Assembly (NCBI RefSeq): GCF_022378335.1
Contig: NZ_JAIQCI010000036.1
Coordinates: 1-51,394, forward strand
Reading direction: 5' to 3'
Length of the DNA: 51,394 nucleotides
Source: Croceicoccus hydrothermalis
GTDB taxonomy: Bacteria; Pseudomonadota; Alphaproteobacteria; Sphingomonadales; Sphingomonadaceae
The notes beneath the pieces are model-generated. The model did not search any database, was not told the DNA's origin, and worked only from the letters and a program-made list of their open reading frames with translations. This document shows positions 42,720 through 51,394 of the stretch, piece by piece. Every line of letters starts with the position of its first letter. Positions within the stretch are counted from its first letter, which is position 1. The translations under genes were made by a program, and so were the position numbers.

Positions 42720-42747
42720 GCCACAAGCTCATGATAAAGATTAGCAA

Positions 42748-42761
42748 TTATTGCGCAATAA
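42748..42761. promoter_or_regulatory. 14-bp perfect palindrome upstream of the AT-rich gene pair
   Basis: TTATTGCGCAATAA is a perfect palindrome 29 bp before the start of the small charged gene and 117 bp before the divergent gene at 42879. Position and symmetry suit a dimeric repressor site. Confidence 0.4.
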
Positions 42762-42878
42762 GGTAAATGTTTGAGTGTCATGGTGATCGAAGGTCAGCTA
42801 CCGCCCAAATTTTATTTTCCTACAACTCCGCACATCCCTAAATCCCCCGGTTCCCTGCAACAAACTCACAGGTGAACC

Positions 42879-43088
42879 ATGCCCCTCTACATCCCGCCGC
42901 CCGGCGACATCGACCATCTCGACCATGCCCGCCGCTGGGCCGATCATGTCGCGCACGGGCGGATAGGGGAGGGGCCGCGCACCACCCCGGCCTTGCTCAT
43001 TCAGCATATGCGCAATGAGGAAGTGCTGCTCGGCACCGCGCGCACCGTCCGCACGCGCGACGATTCCGCGATCCGGGGGCGCTGGTAA
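42879..43088 (+). CDS. Small hypothetical protein, partner of the HTH gene
   Basis: This 69-residue protein is MPLYIPPPGDIDHLDHARRW and so on, with HVAHGRIGEGPRTTPALLI and MRNEEVLLGTARTVRTRD. An AGGTGA ribosome-binding site precedes ATG 42879. Its TAA shares one base with the ATG of the next gene, so the two are translationally coupled. It is GC-rich like the core genome. No family is recognised. Confidence 0.65.
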   Translation: MPLYIPPPGDIDHLDHARRWADHVAHGRIGEGPRTTPALLIQHMRNEEVLLGTARTVRTRDDSAIRGRW

Positions 43089-43738
43089 TGGCCGCATCCT
43101 ACACGCACGAAACGCCGCCCGCCGACCCTCCCGCCGATGACGAAACCCCGCGCCGCGTCATGCGCACGCCGCGCCGCGACGCGTGGACGAAATCCTTGAT
43201 GGCGGCGTTCCTGCGCGAACTCACCGCCTCGCAATCCGTGGCGCAGGCCGCGCGCAGCGTGGGCAAGAGCCGGCAATCCGCCTATCGCCTGCGCGCCCGG
43301 TTGAAGAACACGCCCTTCGATCTCGGCTGGGAAACCGCGCTGGAGGCCGGGCTGTCGCAGCTTGCCCACGCCATGCTCGACCGCGCGATCAACGGCGTCG
43401 AGGTGCCGCATTACTATCACGGGCAACGTATCGGCTCGCACCGCGTCTATGACGAACGGCTCGCCATCTGGATCGCCGAAAATCCCTGGCGCATCGGTCG
43501 GCATCAGATCGCCCGTGAATATAGCGCGGAAGGCTGGGACCGCTTGCTCGACCGCATCGAGCACGGCCCGCTGGAATGGGAGGACGGCGAACCCGTGCCG
43601 GGCCGCGATCCGGTCGAACCCGAAACCGCCGAACGGACGGAGACGCAATTTCTCCTGCGCAGCTGGTATGCCGACCGGGCGCAGGCGGGACCGCCTGCCA
43701 CCGCGCCGGGCTATCCACCCCGCGGCCACCGCCGGTAA
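43088..43738 (+). CDS. Helix-turn-helix protein of unknown function
   Basis: This 216-residue protein has a helix-turn-helix-like segment (LRELTASQSVAQAARSVGKS, about residues 42-61) next to a basic region. It resembles HTH domains of phage small terminases and of simple regulators. A middle part (QLAHAMLDRAINGVEVPHYYHGQRIG) and a Pro-rich acidic tail follow. It is coupled to the small gene before it. It may be a regulator or a domesticated phage gene; neither is proven. Confidence 0.7.
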   Translation: MAASYTHETPPADPPADDETPRRVMRTPRRDAWTKSLMAAFLRELTASQSVAQAARSVGKSRQSAYRLRARLKNTPFDLGWETALEAGLSQLAHAMLDRAINGVEVPHYYHGQRIGSHRVYDERLAIWIAENPWRIGRHQIAREYSAEGWDRLLDRIEHGPLEWEDGEPVPGRDPVEPETAERTETQFLLRSWYADRAQAGPPATAPGYPPRGHRR

Positions 43739-43923
43739 TTTTTTCGCCCATGCGCCGATCCGTAACCCTCGCCCCCGCAAAGCCGCAGATTGCCGTGCGC
43801 GCCGGCGGGGCAAACACGCGGACGGCGCATGTTGGACGTGTCACTTATGTCCGCTTCGTCAATCATGCTAACCGGGCCTTAACCACGATGTGCAAACCAT
43901 CGCGCATGGCCCGCCTGACCTGC

Positions 43924-44268
43924 ATGACGATCCCGGCAATGATCCGCCCCGCGCTGGCCGCGCCGCTTGCGCTCGTCGCGCTCGCCGCCTGTGGCAGCGA
44001 AACGGGGGACGGGGTGATGACGCCCGCCCACGCCGCCGCGGTGGAGCGATGCACCGCCCGATACGAGGCGCGGGGCCTCGCCACGGCGCGCGCAAGTCGC
44101 CTGTGCCATTGCACGGTGGCGCGGCTGCGTGCCGAACGGCTGAACCCGGCCGACCCGGTCCGGGCCGACCGGGTGCAGGGGGTGCGCCAATGGTGCGTAA
44201 CGCAAACGGGCGTCACCGCCCATGCGGCAACGCCCGTTTCGCGCAACACTGTTATGGGAGTTAGTTGA
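43924..44268 (+). CDS. Small lipoprotein
   Basis: This protein of about 114 residues has a hydrophobic N-terminus ending in the lipobox LAAC, then a short domain with four further Cys (ERCTARYEARG, RLCHCTVARLRAERL, QWCVTQ). ATG 43924 and ATG 43939 are both possible starts; neither has a strong ribosome-binding site. Its end overlaps the 3' end of rlpA by a few bases on the opposite strand. Function is unknown. Confidence 0.55.
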   Translation: MTIPAMIRPALAAPLALVALAACGSETGDGVMTPAHAAAVERCTARYEARGLATARASRLCHCTVARLRAERLNPADPVRADRVQGVRQWCVTQTGVTAHAATPVSRNTVMGVS

Positions 44269-44848
44269 GCAGCGCCATCCGCACCTGACCCCGCCCACGC
44301 GACGCCAGCCCGATCGTGCGCGCGGCGGCCTCGGACAGGTCGATGACGCGATTGCCGTGGAACGGGCCGCGATCGTTGATGCGCACGGTCACCGATTTGC
44401 CGGTGCGTTCGCTGGTCACGCGAACCTTGCTGCCAAAGGGGAGCGTGCGGTGCGCGGCGGTCAGCTCGGTGGGGTCGAAACGCTCGCCGTTCGCCGTGGG
44501 GCGCCCGGAAAGGCCCGGCCCGTAATAGCTGGCCTCGCCCGTGCCAAGCTCGCGGCGGATGTCGGAGACATCGGCCTCGACTTGATGGGCGAGGGCGGCG
44601 AGGCGGTTTTTCGCAGGCGCAGCCTCTTCGGCGGGAACCGGGGATGCGGCGGGGAGTTCGGAATCTACCCCGGCCACGCCATTGCCGATGGCAACGGTCT
44701 GAGGGGCCTCATTCTCCGACACGGCCAGCGCGGCGGAGGCGGGGACGATGGCGGCGACGCCGAACACGAGCATAGCCCGCTGCCTGCGGAGGCGGATCAG
44801 CGTGGCAAGCCGTTTGCGGCGGGTTGGAAGCGTATGTGTGTCATCCAT
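44261..44848 (-). CDS. rlpA: RlpA-like double-psi beta-barrel protein
   Basis: This 195-residue protein has an N-terminal hydrophobic segment (MLVFGVAAIVPASAALA) for export, a linker, and a C-terminal RlpA barrel: GEASYYGPGLSGRPTANGE, LPFGSKVRVT and RINDRGPFHGNRVIDLS. RlpA proteins act on peptidoglycan at the septum, as lytic transglycosylases in some bacteria. The SPOR domain of classic RlpA is missing, and I see no lipobox. I chose ATG 44848. Confidence 0.85.
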   Translation of the reverse strand: MDDTHTLPTRRKRLATLIRLRRQRAMLVFGVAAIVPASAALAVSENEAPQTVAIGNGVAGVDSELPAASPVPAEEAAPAKNRLAALAHQVEADVSDIRRELGTGEASYYGPGLSGRPTANGERFDPTELTAAHRTLPFGSKVRVTSERTGKSVTVRINDRGPFHGNRVIDLSEAAARTIGLASRGRGQVRMALLN

Positions 44849-44949
44849 GCTCCGCAATATAGCATGCCGGCACGGCGATTTGGGGTCGACCCGTCCGACC
44901 TGATGAACAGCTTACCCTGCTTTCGCTGGTGCAACATGGTTAATGCCGC

Positions 44950-46173
44950 TTAACGCTTCCCCTGTCCGGCAAGGAGTCGCAGGCGCAGCGCATTGAGCTT
45001 GATAAAGCCCGCCGCATCGGCCTGATCATAGGCGCCGGCGTCGTCTTCGAACGTCACGTGGCGTTCGGAATAAAGGCTCACCGGGCTCTTGCGACCGACC
45101 ACGTCGGCATTGCCCTTGTAAAGCTTCAGCCGCACGGTGCCGCTGACATTCGCCTGGCTGTGATCGATGGCCGCCTGTAGCATTTCACGTTCGGGGGAGA
45201 ACCAGAAACCGTTATAGATAAGCTCGGCATAGCGCGGCATCAGCTCGTCCTTGAGATGCGCAGCGCCGCGGTCCAGCGTGATCTGCTCCATCCCGCGATG
45301 TGCACGGGCATAGATTTCTCCGCCGGGCGTTTCATACATGCCCCGCGATTTCATGCCCACGAACCGGTTTTCGACGAGATCCAGCCGCCCGATCCCATGC
45401 TTGCGACCCAGTTCATTCAGCGCGGCAAGCAATTCGGCGGGGTTCATGGAATTCCCGTTGAGCGCCACGCCATCGCCCTTTTCGAAGTCGATGGTGATAT
45501 ATTCGGGTGTGTCGGGCGCATCCTCGGGATTGACCGTGCGGGAATAGACGTAATCCGGCGTCTCCTCCCACGGATCTTCGAGCACCTTGCCTTCGGAAGA
45601 AGTGTGAAGGAGATTGGCATCGGTCGAAAACGGGCTTTCGCCGCGCTTGTCCTTCGGTACGGGGATCTGGTGCTGTTCGGCCCAGGCGATGAGTGCGGTC
45701 CGGCTGGTGAGATCCCATTCGCGCCACGGGGCAATGACCTTGATATCGGGCGCCAGCGCATAGGCGGACAGTTCGAAGCGAACCTGATCGTTGCCCTTGC
45801 CGGTCGCACCATGGGCGATGGCATCGGCGCCGGTTTCGCGGGCGATCTCGATCAGGCGTTTGGAAATGAGAGGCCGTGCGATCGAGGTTCCGAGCAGATA
45901 GTCGCCTTCGTAACGGGCATTGGCGCGCATCATGGGAAAGACGAAATCGCGAACGAATTCCTCACGCAGGTCGTCGATGAAGATATGCTTGTCGGGCACA
46001 CCCATCATCTGCGCCTTCTTGCGCGCAGGTTCGAGTTCTTCGCCCTGACCGAGATCGGCGGTGAAGGTGACCACCTCGCAATCGTACGTCACCTGCAACC
46101 ATTTGAGGATGACGCTGGTGTCCAATCCACCCGAATAGGCGAGAACAACCTTGTTGATATCGGAATGCGACAT
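44950..46173 (-). CDS. argG: Argininosuccinate synthase
   Basis: It catalyses citrulline + aspartate + ATP to argininosuccinate in arginine synthesis. The protein has 407 residues, with the PP-loop [15 protein letters not shown] at the N-terminus, [15 protein letters not shown] and [20 protein letters not shown] 46173 is the only good start. No other arg genes are adjacent. It is divergent from the S46 peptidase across a 273-bp region that must hold both promoters. Confidence 0.97.
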   Translation of the reverse strand: MSHSDINKVVLAYSGGLDTSVILKWLQVTYDCEVVTFTADLGQGEELEPARKKAQMMGVPDKHIFIDDLREEFVRDFVFPMMRANARYEGDYLLGTSIARPLISKRLIEIARETGADAIAHGATGKGNDQVRFELSAYALAPDIKVIAPWREWDLTSRTALIAWAEQHQIPVPKDKRGESPFSTDANLLHTSSEGKVLEDPWEETPDYVYSRTVNPEDAPDTPEYITIDFEKGDGVALNGNSMNPAELLAALNELGRKHGIGRLDLVENRFVGMKSRGMYETPGGEIYARAHRGMEQITLDRGAAHLKDELMPRYAELIYNGFWFSPEREMLQAAIDHSQANVSGTVRLKLYKGNADVVGRKSPVSLYSERHVTFEDDAGAYDQADAAGFIKLNALRLRLLAGQGKR

Positions 46174-46446
46174 GCGACACTTCTTTCGATTACGGCAGAT
46201 TTGCGCTGCGCCTATCAGCCGCGAACCGGGGCGGCAATATGCATCATCGGTCTACCTTGGTGCTTTTTGAATTCGCCAGACAGGTAATGCGGGACCGGCG
46301 GGGCTTTTCAAACGTTGCGGTCCGTGCAATCAACTATCGAGGTTGTTACGAAGGAAACGTTTTATACCTTGGCCGGCGTAGCAAACGTCCATCTATCAAG
46401 AGGCCCCATTTTCAAAGAGGCCTTACCAGACAAGAGTATGCCATAC

Positions 46447-48495
46447 ATGCGTATCCGTAGCCTGATCCTGTCGAGCGCCATGCTCGCCGCGCCCGCTATT
46501 CTTTCCGCACCCGCCATGGCAGAGGAGGGGATGTGGACCTTCGACAATTTCCCGACCGAACGGATGGAAGGGGAGTATGGTTGGGCACCGGATCAACAAT
46601 GGCTGGATCGAACCCGCGCGGCGGCTGTTCGCCTCACCGGGGGGTGCTCGGCGAGCTTCGTGTCGGATGCAGGGCTTATCCTGACCAACCACCATTGTGT
46701 GGTCAGCTGCCTTCAGGATCTCTCCACGGCGGAGAACGATCTTATCGAAAACGGCTTCAACCCCGGCAGTCTTGCCGAGGAACGCATGTGCCCCGGACAG
46801 CAGGCCGAAGTCGTGACGCAGATCACCGACGTGACCGGCGATATTCAGGGCAGGATCGAAGGGCTTACCGGAGAGGCGCTCGTCAATGCGCGCAACGCCC
46901 GTATCGCAGAGCTGGAATCCGAGGGATGTGAGGATGACACAATCCGCTGTCAGGTCGTAAGCCTGTTCGGCGGGGGGCAGTACAAGCTTTACCGCTATCG
47001 CAAATATTCCGACGTGCGTATCGCCTGGGCACCGGAGTTTCAGGCCGCGTTCTTTGGCGGCGACCCCGACAATTTCAACTACCCGCGCTATGCCCTCGAT
47101 GCCGCATTCCTGCGCGCTTACGAGAATGGCAAGCCGGTCACGCCGGCCAATCACCTGCGCTGGAACCCGCGCCGTCCCGAACCGGGCGAAATCACGTTCG
47201 TGGTGGGTAACCCCGGTTCGACCTCGCGCCTTTACACACAGGCGCAGGTCGACTTCGATCGCGACCTGCGTATTCCGGTCACCATCGCGACGATGTCGGA
47301 ACTGCGCGGACGGCTGATCGCCATTGGGCAAACCGATCCGGAAAAGGCGCGGCAGGCCAAAGATACCCTGTTCGGCATCGAGAACTCGCTAAAGGTCTAT
47401 CTTGCACGGCAGCGTGCGTTGAACGATGCCGCATTCGTCGAAACGCTCGAAAGCAGGGAGGCCGATCTGCGCGAACGCAGCGCCGGCAATGCTGAGATCG
47501 GCGATCCCTGGACCGCCATCGACAGTGCGATGGGCGATTATCGCGATCTCTATCTGTCCTACCGTTTCATCGATCCGCAGAGCTCGCTCTTCAGCTTCGC
47601 GCAAACGCTCGTTCGCGCGGCACAGGAACGGGAAAAACCGAATGCGGAACGTCTGCCCGGCTTTACCGAAAGCGCGCTACCGCTGCTGAGCAAGAATCTG
47701 TTCGACGAACGTCCGATCTATCCCTGGCTGGAAGAGGAAACGCTCGGTTGGAGCCTGTCGAAAGCACGCGAGTATCTGGGTGCCGACGATCCCGATACGA
47801 AGCTTTTGCTCGGGAACGAATCTCCCGAAGGGCTGGCCAGCCGGCTGGTGACGGGAACCCGCGTGGATGAGCCGGAATATCGTCGCTATCTTTGGGACAA
47901 TGGCATGGCCGCGATCGAGGCGTCGGACGATCCGATGATTCAGTACGCGCTGCGCCTCGACGAACGCGAGCGCGAATTGCGGCAGGCCGTGAACGAGCGC
48001 GTGACCGGACCCATCTCGGTCGCGCAGGCCGATCTGTCTGACGCCCGCTTTGCAGCCTATGGCGACACGATCTATCCTGATGCGACGTTCACGCTTCGCA
48101 TCAGCTACGGCCAGGTGAAGGGCTGGACCGAACGTGGTCGTGAGATCGACCCGGTGACGACTCTTGGCGGTGCGTTCGAACGTGCAACCGGAAACGAGCC
48201 TTATGACCTCGCGTCCCAATATCTGGCGAAGGAAGGGCAGATCGATAAGGCGACGGCCTATGATTTCGTGTCGACCAATGACATCATCGGCGGCAACTCC
48301 GGCTCGCCCACGATCGCGCGCGACGGTTCCGTCATCGGCGCGGCGTTCGATGGCAATATCCATTCCATCGGCGGCAATTACGGCTATGACCCCGAGTTGA
48401 ACCGGACCGTATCGGTGTCCGCCGCCGCGGTGCAGGAGGCGTTGGAGACCATTTACCCGTCGCCGCGACTGGTTCGCGAGCTGAACGAAAATTGA
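46447..48495 (+). CDS. S46 family serine peptidase (DPP7/DPP11-like), secreted
   Basis: This enzyme of about 682 residues has a signal peptide (ending APAMA). S46 dipeptidyl-peptidases act in the periplasm on imported peptides. Residues of the expected catalytic triad are visible: His in LTNHHCV, Asp in FNYPRYALD and Ser in GGNSGSPT (Ser codon 48298-48300). ATG 46447 is preferred because AAGAG lies about ten bases upstream; ATG 46438 is also possible. A -10-like TTATAC lies upstream near 46360. The substrate preference (DPP7 or DPP11 type) cannot be read from here. Confidence 0.9.
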   Translation: MRIRSLILSSAMLAAPAILSAPAMAEEGMWTFDNFPTERMEGEYGWAPDQQWLDRTRAAAVRLTGGCSASFVSDAGLILTNHHCVVSCLQDLSTAENDLIENGFNPGSLAEERMCPGQQAEVVTQITDVTGDIQGRIEGLTGEALVNARNARIAELESEGCEDDTIRCQVVSLFGGGQYKLYRYRKYSDVRIAWAPEFQAAFFGGDPDNFNYPRYALDAAFLRAYENGKPVTPANHLRWNPRRPEPGEITFVVGNPGSTSRLYTQAQVDFDRDLRIPVTIATMSELRGRLIAIGQTDPEKARQAKDTLFGIENSLKVYLARQRALNDAAFVETLESREADLRERSAGNAEIGDPWTAIDSAMGDYRDLYLSYRFIDPQSSLFSFAQTLVRAAQEREKPNAERLPGFTESALPLLSKNLFDERPIYPWLEEETLGWSLSKAREYLGADDPDTKLLLGNESPEGLASRLVTGTRVDEPEYRRYLWDNGMAAIEASDDPMIQYALRLDERERELRQAVNERVTGPISVAQADLSDARFAAYGDTIYPDATFTLRISYGQVKGWTERGREIDPVTTLGGAFERATGNEPYDLASQYLAKEGQIDKATAYDFVSTNDIIGGNSGSPTIARDGSVIGAAFDGNIHSIGGNYGYDPELNRTVSVSAAAVQEALETIYPSPRLVRELNEN

Positions 48496-48510
48496 CGGGG
48501 CAGGGGGCGT

Positions 48511-49302
48511 TCAGCGCCCTCCGCCACCCTCGCGCGCGAGGTATAGGACGTCGCGCTCCTGAGCGAGCAGGTGCTGCCCGGAATCGAGAAACAATGTCGC
48601 GCCGCTGGCGACGTGACCCTTGGCGAGGAAAACCGCCGCCTGCGCCAGTTCGTCAGGGGAGGTCAGCCGGCGGAGCAGATTCATGCGGCCGCTTTGTTCG
48701 TGTTCGGCATCGTGCTGATCGTGGCTGGGCAACATTGCGCCCGGGCAAAGACCGTAGATGCGATCGGAACTGCGCGCAAAATGCATTGCCATCATGCGGG
48801 TTGCGGCAAAAAGCGCGTGTTTCGACATGGTATAGGAAAAGAAGTCGGGATTTGTGTTCGCGATCTTCTGATCGATAAGGTTGATGACGCGCCTTTGCGA
48901 CCCTTTGCGCGTATGACGCAGGAACGCCTGAGACAACAGGGAAGGCGACGCCGCGTTGATGGCATTGCTTCGCCGGAAAATGTCGGGATCGAGATCGTCT
49001 GCCAGATCGGGTTCGAAAATTGCCGCACTATTGACGAGGACGGTCCAGTTGGGGACGCGTATGGCAAGATCGGCGACGAAGCGGTCGATCGTATCGAGCT
49101 TTGAAAGATCTGCCGAAACGACCTCCGCGCTTGGCAGCGAACGCGCCAGGGCATGCGCAGCCTCCGTCGATCGGTGACAGTGAATGAGGACGTGGAACCC
49201 CGCCTCGGAAAAATGGCGCGCGATCGTCGCACCCAATCGCTTGGCTCCGCCAGTGATCAGAACCGTCCGACGGTCATTCTGCTTCTGCTCGCTCAGAGAC
49301 AT
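48511..49302 (-). CDS. SDR family oxidoreductase (pteridine reductase-like)
   Basis: This 263-residue short-chain dehydrogenase has the cofactor motif TGGAKRLGA near residues 17-25, then NSAAIF and the catalytic YTMSK (Tyr and Lys). TGGAKRLG instead of TGxxxGIG is typical of FolM/pteridine-reductase-like members, which use NADPH. The substrate is not established. It converges with the S46 gene across 15 bp, without a clear shared terminator. Confidence 0.85.
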   Translation of the reverse strand: MSLSEQKQNDRRTVLITGGAKRLGATIARHFSEAGFHVLIHCHRSTEAAHALARSLPSAEVVSADLSKLDTIDRFVADLAIRVPNWTVLVNSAAIFEPDLADDLDPDIFRRSNAINAASPSLLSQAFLRHTRKGSQRRVINLIDQKIANTNPDFFSYTMSKHALFAATRMMAMHFARSSDRIYGLCPGAMLPSHDQHDAEHEQSGRMNLLRRLTSPDELAQAAVFLAKGHVASGATLFLDSGQHLLAQERDVLYLAREGGGGR

Positions 49303-49440
49303 TTGCCCTTTCTATACCAGCTGATCACAATGCCAAGCCATGGTGTCGTATCGCTGTGTTCCTGAGACGCGAAGAGGCCTTCGCGTCGAAGTTGTATTGA
49401 CCGGGCAGTACATCCGGTGCATGGGAGCGTGCGAAGGTAT

Positions 49441-49462
49441 GGATCGCGTCGCGACGCGATCC
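49441..49462. other. 22-bp perfect palindrome upstream of tRNA-Gly
   Basis: The sequence is a perfect palindrome with TCGCGA at the centre, 24 bp before the tRNA gene. It could be a factor-binding site, part of the tRNA promoter region, or a cruciform or hairpin. No T run follows. Confidence 0.6.
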
Positions 49463-49486
49463 GCATCATTTTAGCGCCTTTCATTT

Positions 49487-49560
49487 GCGGGTGTAGCTCA
49501 ATGGTAGAGCAGCAGCTTCCCAAGCTGACGACGAGGGTTCGATTCCCTTCACCCGCTCCA
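49487..49560 (+). tRNA. tRNA-Gly (anticodon CCC), CCA encoded
   Basis: This 74-nt cloverleaf has acceptor GCGGGTG/CACCCGC, D-arm GCTC/GAGC, anticodon loop TTCCCAA with CCC at 49519-49521, T-arm GAGGG TTCGATT CCCTT and an encoded CCA end. The first anticodon-stem pair is a mismatch. The tRNA reads GGG codons. Its 3' end is the probable integration site of the element that follows. Confidence 0.95.
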
Positions 49561-49595
49561 TTGCCGCCTTCCCAAAACATCCCGGAAACGCTATA

Positions 49596-49621
49596 AAACC
49601 TTCGGAAATCCGAGGGTTTTT
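49596..49621 (+). terminator. Terminator of tRNA-Gly
   Basis: AAACCTTCGG (49596-49605) pairs with CCGAGGGTTT (49610-49619), including one G-T pair, around AAAT, and TTTTT closes it. It lies 35 bases after the tRNA. Confidence 0.8.
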
Positions 49622-49664
49622 GGCTTGCGCTTGTCCTGCATTTGCTCGGCTAGTCTCGCCAGAT

Positions 49665-49743
49665 CTCTCGAAACTGGGGGCCTTTTTGGGGGCCATGTAG
49701 GTTTCCGCCAATTCGAGAGGCCCCCAGTCTGGGGGGGGCTTTT
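49665..49743 (+). promoter_or_regulatory. Attenuator-like leader before the integrase
   Basis: ACTGGGGGCC (49673-49682) is complementary to GGCCCCCAGT (49719-49728). The second arm can instead pair with the G run at 49731-49738 to form a short hairpin followed by TTTT (49740-49743). In addition CTCTCGAA (49665-49672) pairs with TTCGAGAG (49712-49719). So an early arm competes with a terminator-like hairpin, as in attenuators. The integrase ATG is 21 bases after the T run. Confidence 0.5.
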
Positions 49744-49763
49744 CTGGGTAAAGGTCTGAAATC

Positions 49764-50994
49764 ATGGCGCTTACTGACGTTGCAATTCGCAAAGCCAAGG
49801 CTGGTCCGAAAGCCTACAAAAATGAGCGACTCGTTGGGGCTCTTCCTTTTGGTGGAGCGAACCGGCGGAAAACTGTGGCGAATGAAGTATCGCATCGATG
49901 GCCGGGAGAAGAAGCTGGCGATCGGACGCTACCCGGAAATTGGGTTGGCAGAGGCCCGCAGAAGGCGCGACGCGGCGCGAGAGCAGCTGGCGCACGGCAA
50001 GGATCCTTCACGCGAAAAACAGCGTGAGAGGGCGCGCGCGAAGCTTGGTGCCGAAAATACTTTTGCGTCAATCGCCGCCGAGTTCTGTGAGAAGTGCAAA
50101 CATGATGGTTCAAGGGCCTGGGCACCGGCAACGGCAAAGCGCTGCGAATATCTGCTGTCGGTCCTGAACAGCTCAATTGGCAATCTGCCGATTGCCGATA
50201 TCGAGCCTACCGACATCCTGACAGTCGTTCGCCGGATCGAGAGTAAGGGCAAGCTAGAAAGCGCGAAGCGAACCTTGCAACTGGCAGGTTCGGTGTTCCG
50301 TTATGCGGTGGCCACGGCGCGACTCAAGTCCGATCCGACGCGCGACTTGAGAGGTGCGCTGATGAACCCGACAGTGACACATTACGGTGCAATTCTTGAT
50401 CCCGTCGAGGCTGGCGAGCTGCTCAGGGCTATCGACGGGTACGAAGGTCAACCCATCACCAAACTGGCAATGCAGCTTGCTCCGCATGTGTTCGTAAGGC
50501 CAGGTGAGCTCCGCCATTCGGATTGGAGCGAGATCGACTTCGATGAGGCTCTGTGGACAATCCCCGCGAGCAAGACGAAGATGCGCAAGGATCACCTTGT
50601 CCCTCTCTCACGCCAAGCCCTCGCGATTCTGGAAGAGGCCTACAGATTGACCGGCCCCGATGGCTACGTATTCCCGTCAGTCCGAACCCGGAGGCGACCA
50701 ATGAGCGACAACACCATCAACGCAGGCCTGCGCCGCTTGGGCTATACCACCGACGAGATGACCGCTCACGGCTTCCGAGCGATGGCCTCCACGCTGTTGA
50801 ACGAAAGTGGCAAGTGGAACCCCGATGCCATCGAACGCGCGCTTGCGCACGGCGACAGCGATAAGGTCCGTGCAGCCTACCATCGCGGCGCACATTGGAA
50901 AGAGCGTTTAAAGATGATGCAGTGGTGGAGCGACTACCTTGATAAGCTCCGCGAGGGCGCGGAAGTGGTGCCGATCAAGGCAGCGAAACGCTGA
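49764..50994 (+). pseudogene. Tyrosine recombinase/integrase (P4-type), frameshifted near the start
   Basis: From ATG 49764 the frame reads MALTDVAIRKAKAGPKAYK, the usual start of P4-like integrases. It then shifts at a run of five A (49818-49822); one A fewer would lead directly into MSDSLGLFLLV. The rest is intact: DUF4102-type N-terminal domain (WRMKYRIDGREKKLAIGRYP), core-binding domain, and catalytic residues Arg in VRPGELRH, His-x-x-Arg in HGFRAM and Tyr in AYHRG. About 409 residues would result. It might still be made from an internal start at 49780 (TTG), or by slippage. It lies just downstream of tRNA-Gly in the same direction, as expected for a tRNA-integrated element. Confidence 0.85.
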
Positions 50995-51394
50995 AGGATT
51001 ACGCTAAAAATCGCAACTCTTCTGCGACCCGCGAGAGCGCGGAGAGATATCTATTAATTACTGCTACTTATCGCAAAGTGAGTTGCCTGCGGTTCAGCGT
51101 AAACCCGCTCAACTCGTAGACGGGTTGATTCCGCCCAAAACGTTATTCCGAATAAATATCAGTGATTTATCTCCCGAAATCGCGGGGTAGGGTGTGCTCC
51201 CGTTTCCAGCTACGGTGAACCACCCAGAAAAAGGCGAGAAAAGATGCTGATGGGGCAAAGGCATTTCGTGCCGATGGATTTTGAGCCAAGCTGGCGTTTG
51301 AGGCTGTTTCTGGGCCGGTGCACGAACCGCTGCGCGGAGGGGTGCTTGCGGCGCGGTTGAGGTAGAACAGCGGGCGCAGCGCCTGGATTGAGCA
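50995..51394. other. Gene-poor segment after the integrase
   Basis: No protein family is visible in these 400 bp. The stretch 51001-51180 is AT-richer and has short repeats of TCGCAA type and an AACCCG/CGGGTT inverted repeat (51102-51126), which may be integrase arm sites. A 38-codon frame at 51244-51360 has a plausible ribosome-binding site (GGCGAG) and could encode a small Cys-containing peptide, but I cannot support it as a gene. The element continues past the window. Confidence 0.4.

Noticed and set aside
51085..51115. Possible attR copy of the tRNA-Gly 3' end
   Set aside because: Only short matches (GGTTC and ACCCGCTC) to the tRNA; att repeats are normally exact over a longer stretch.
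51244..51360. 38-codon frame near the right edge
   Set aside because: A ribosome-binding site is present but the length and lack of any homologue make it unsupported.

Overview
The window is chromosomal DNA from a GC-rich alphaproteobacterium, most likely a sphingomonad (Sphingomonadales, Erythrobacteraceae-like). The evidence is the str-S10-spc-alpha ribosomal gene order without infA or rpmJ, the extended ribosomal proteins S5 and L3, an mdh-sucD-sucA-sucB-lpd cluster, a LexA box of the alphaproteobacterial form GAAC-N7-GAAC in front of uvrA, and many secreted or lipid-anchored peptidases. The genus cannot be fixed from the sequence alone.

Layout. 1-588: decayed remnant of a DUF4062-type accessory gene. 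589-20630: one long + strand block of translation, secretion and transcription genes (rpsL rpsG fusA tuf; rpsJ rplC rplD rplW rplB rpsS rplV rpsC rplP rpmC rpsQ; rplN rplX rplE rpsN rpsH rplF rplR rpsE rpmD; terminator; rplO secY adk; rpsM rpsK rpoA rplQ; terminator). The 59-aa gene rpmD and several corrected starts are included. 20724-23675: a frameshifted S9A prolyl oligopeptidase and a small secreted protein. 23682-31944, - strand: mdh, sucD, sucA, sucB (odhB), lpdA, then a TRIC-type channel; together they encode the 2-oxoglutarate dehydrogenase complex, one succinyl-CoA synthetase subunit and malate dehydrogenase, but sucC is not here. 32188-38485: a small conserved protein, an M3 peptidase lipoprotein, thpR, a VWA lipoprotein and another lipoprotein. 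38656-41587: LexA box and uvrA. 41642-42719: an AT-richer two-gene insert of unknown function. 42879-49302: a two-gene HTH module, a small lipoprotein, rlpA, argG, an S46 peptidase and an SDR. 49441-51394: a 22-bp palindrome, tRNA-Gly(CCC), an attenuator-like leader and a tyrosine integrase with a frameshift near its start. This is the left edge of a tRNA-integrated element that continues beyond the window.

Most of the window is ordinary core genome. The unusual parts are: Arg at S12 residue 88, the position of classic streptomycin-resistance mutations; an RGG-rich extension on S5; a heavily structured spacer between rpsJ and rplC; two places where inverted repeats cross or compete (after the S9 gene and before the integrase); the AT-rich insert next to uvrA; and three accessory genes each broken by a one-base indel. 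I saw no complete new multigene system. The best candidates for new biology are the two-gene insert at 41642-42719, the HTH module beside it, and the integrase leader.
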